A stretch of DNA of 7,438 nucleotides, taken from positions 1 to 7,438 of the forward strand of contig JACQDO010000464.1 of NCBI GenBank assembly GCA_016201085.1, given 5' to 3'. Made by a program: the position numbers and the translations under genes. The DNA comes from Hyphomicrobiales bacterium (lineage in GTDB: Bacteria; Pseudomonadota; Alphaproteobacteria; Rhizobiales; Xanthobacteraceae). Of this stretch, positions 7,364 through 7,438 are shown piece after piece. The notes below the pieces were generated by a model. It was not told the origin of the DNA. It saw only the letters and a list, made by a program, of their open reading frames with translations, and ran no database searches. Every line of letters starts with the position of its first letter. Position 1 is the first letter of the stretch.

Positions 7364-7438
7364 ATGTTGTCATTCCGGGGCCGGCCACCCAAGTCGGCTA
7401 TAGCCGACTTTGGCATTATGGATTGCCGATCTCGGGTA
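7364..7438. repeat. Start of a likely dispersed intergenic repeat with a perfect 20-base palindrome
   Basis: After the glutathione transferase stop, the sequence GTCATTCCGGGGC (7369-7381) resembles the opening of an intergenic repeat I recall from Bradyrhizobium and Rhodopseudomonas genomes, and TATGGATT (7418-7425) resembles its far side. Between them lies a perfect palindrome whose halves are AAGTCGGCTA (7391-7400) and TAGCCGACTT (7401-7410). It could form a hairpin in RNA and help end transcription, but no T-run follows. The window stops before the element can be bounded. Confidence 0.45.

Overview
The window is high-GC DNA with strongly G/C-ending codons and alphaproteobacterial gene content. 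The gene order (zapA and a DUF4164 gene diverging from tkt-gap-pgk-fba) suggests the order Hyphomicrobiales (Rhizobiales), near the Bradyrhizobium/Rhodopseudomonas/Xanthobacteraceae group. That placement rests on gene order and recalled family resemblance, not on a search.

Layout. Positions 1-659 on the minus strand hold a DUF4164 coiled-coil gene followed by zapA, a cell-division gene whose 3' end leaves the window. Positions 660-863 are a divergent intergenic region with a candidate promoter for each direction. From 864 the plus strand carries transketolase (tkt), type I GAPDH (gap), a small predicted membrane protein, phosphoglycerate kinase (pgk, GTG start, 4-nt overlap with the small gene), class I fructose-bisphosphate aldolase (fba) and a YfcG-like glutathione transferase (GTG start). 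Spacing is short throughout, so this is probably one operon with possible internal promoters. The last 75 bases hold a palindrome that looks like the start of a dispersed intergenic repeat.

How the genes work together. PGK, GAPDH, aldolase and transketolase are consecutive or linked steps of the lower Embden-Meyerhof/gluconeogenic trunk and the non-oxidative pentose phosphate pathway, and all four also serve the Calvin cycle. No RuBisCO or phosphoribulokinase gene is visible, so the window does not say whether the cell fixes CO2. The glutathione transferase has no obvious catalytic link to this pathway.

Most of the window is ordinary housekeeping sequence, and I do not see an undescribed defence or mobile system. 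The most notable feature is a 130-bp composite palindromic repeat lying in frame in the 3' end of the aldolase gene. It appears to add about 55 residues to an otherwise normal-length enzyme. Removing 131 bp including the element would place a TAA stop at the junction. A second point of interest is the unrecognised small membrane ORF between gap and pgk, which may carry a frameshift.
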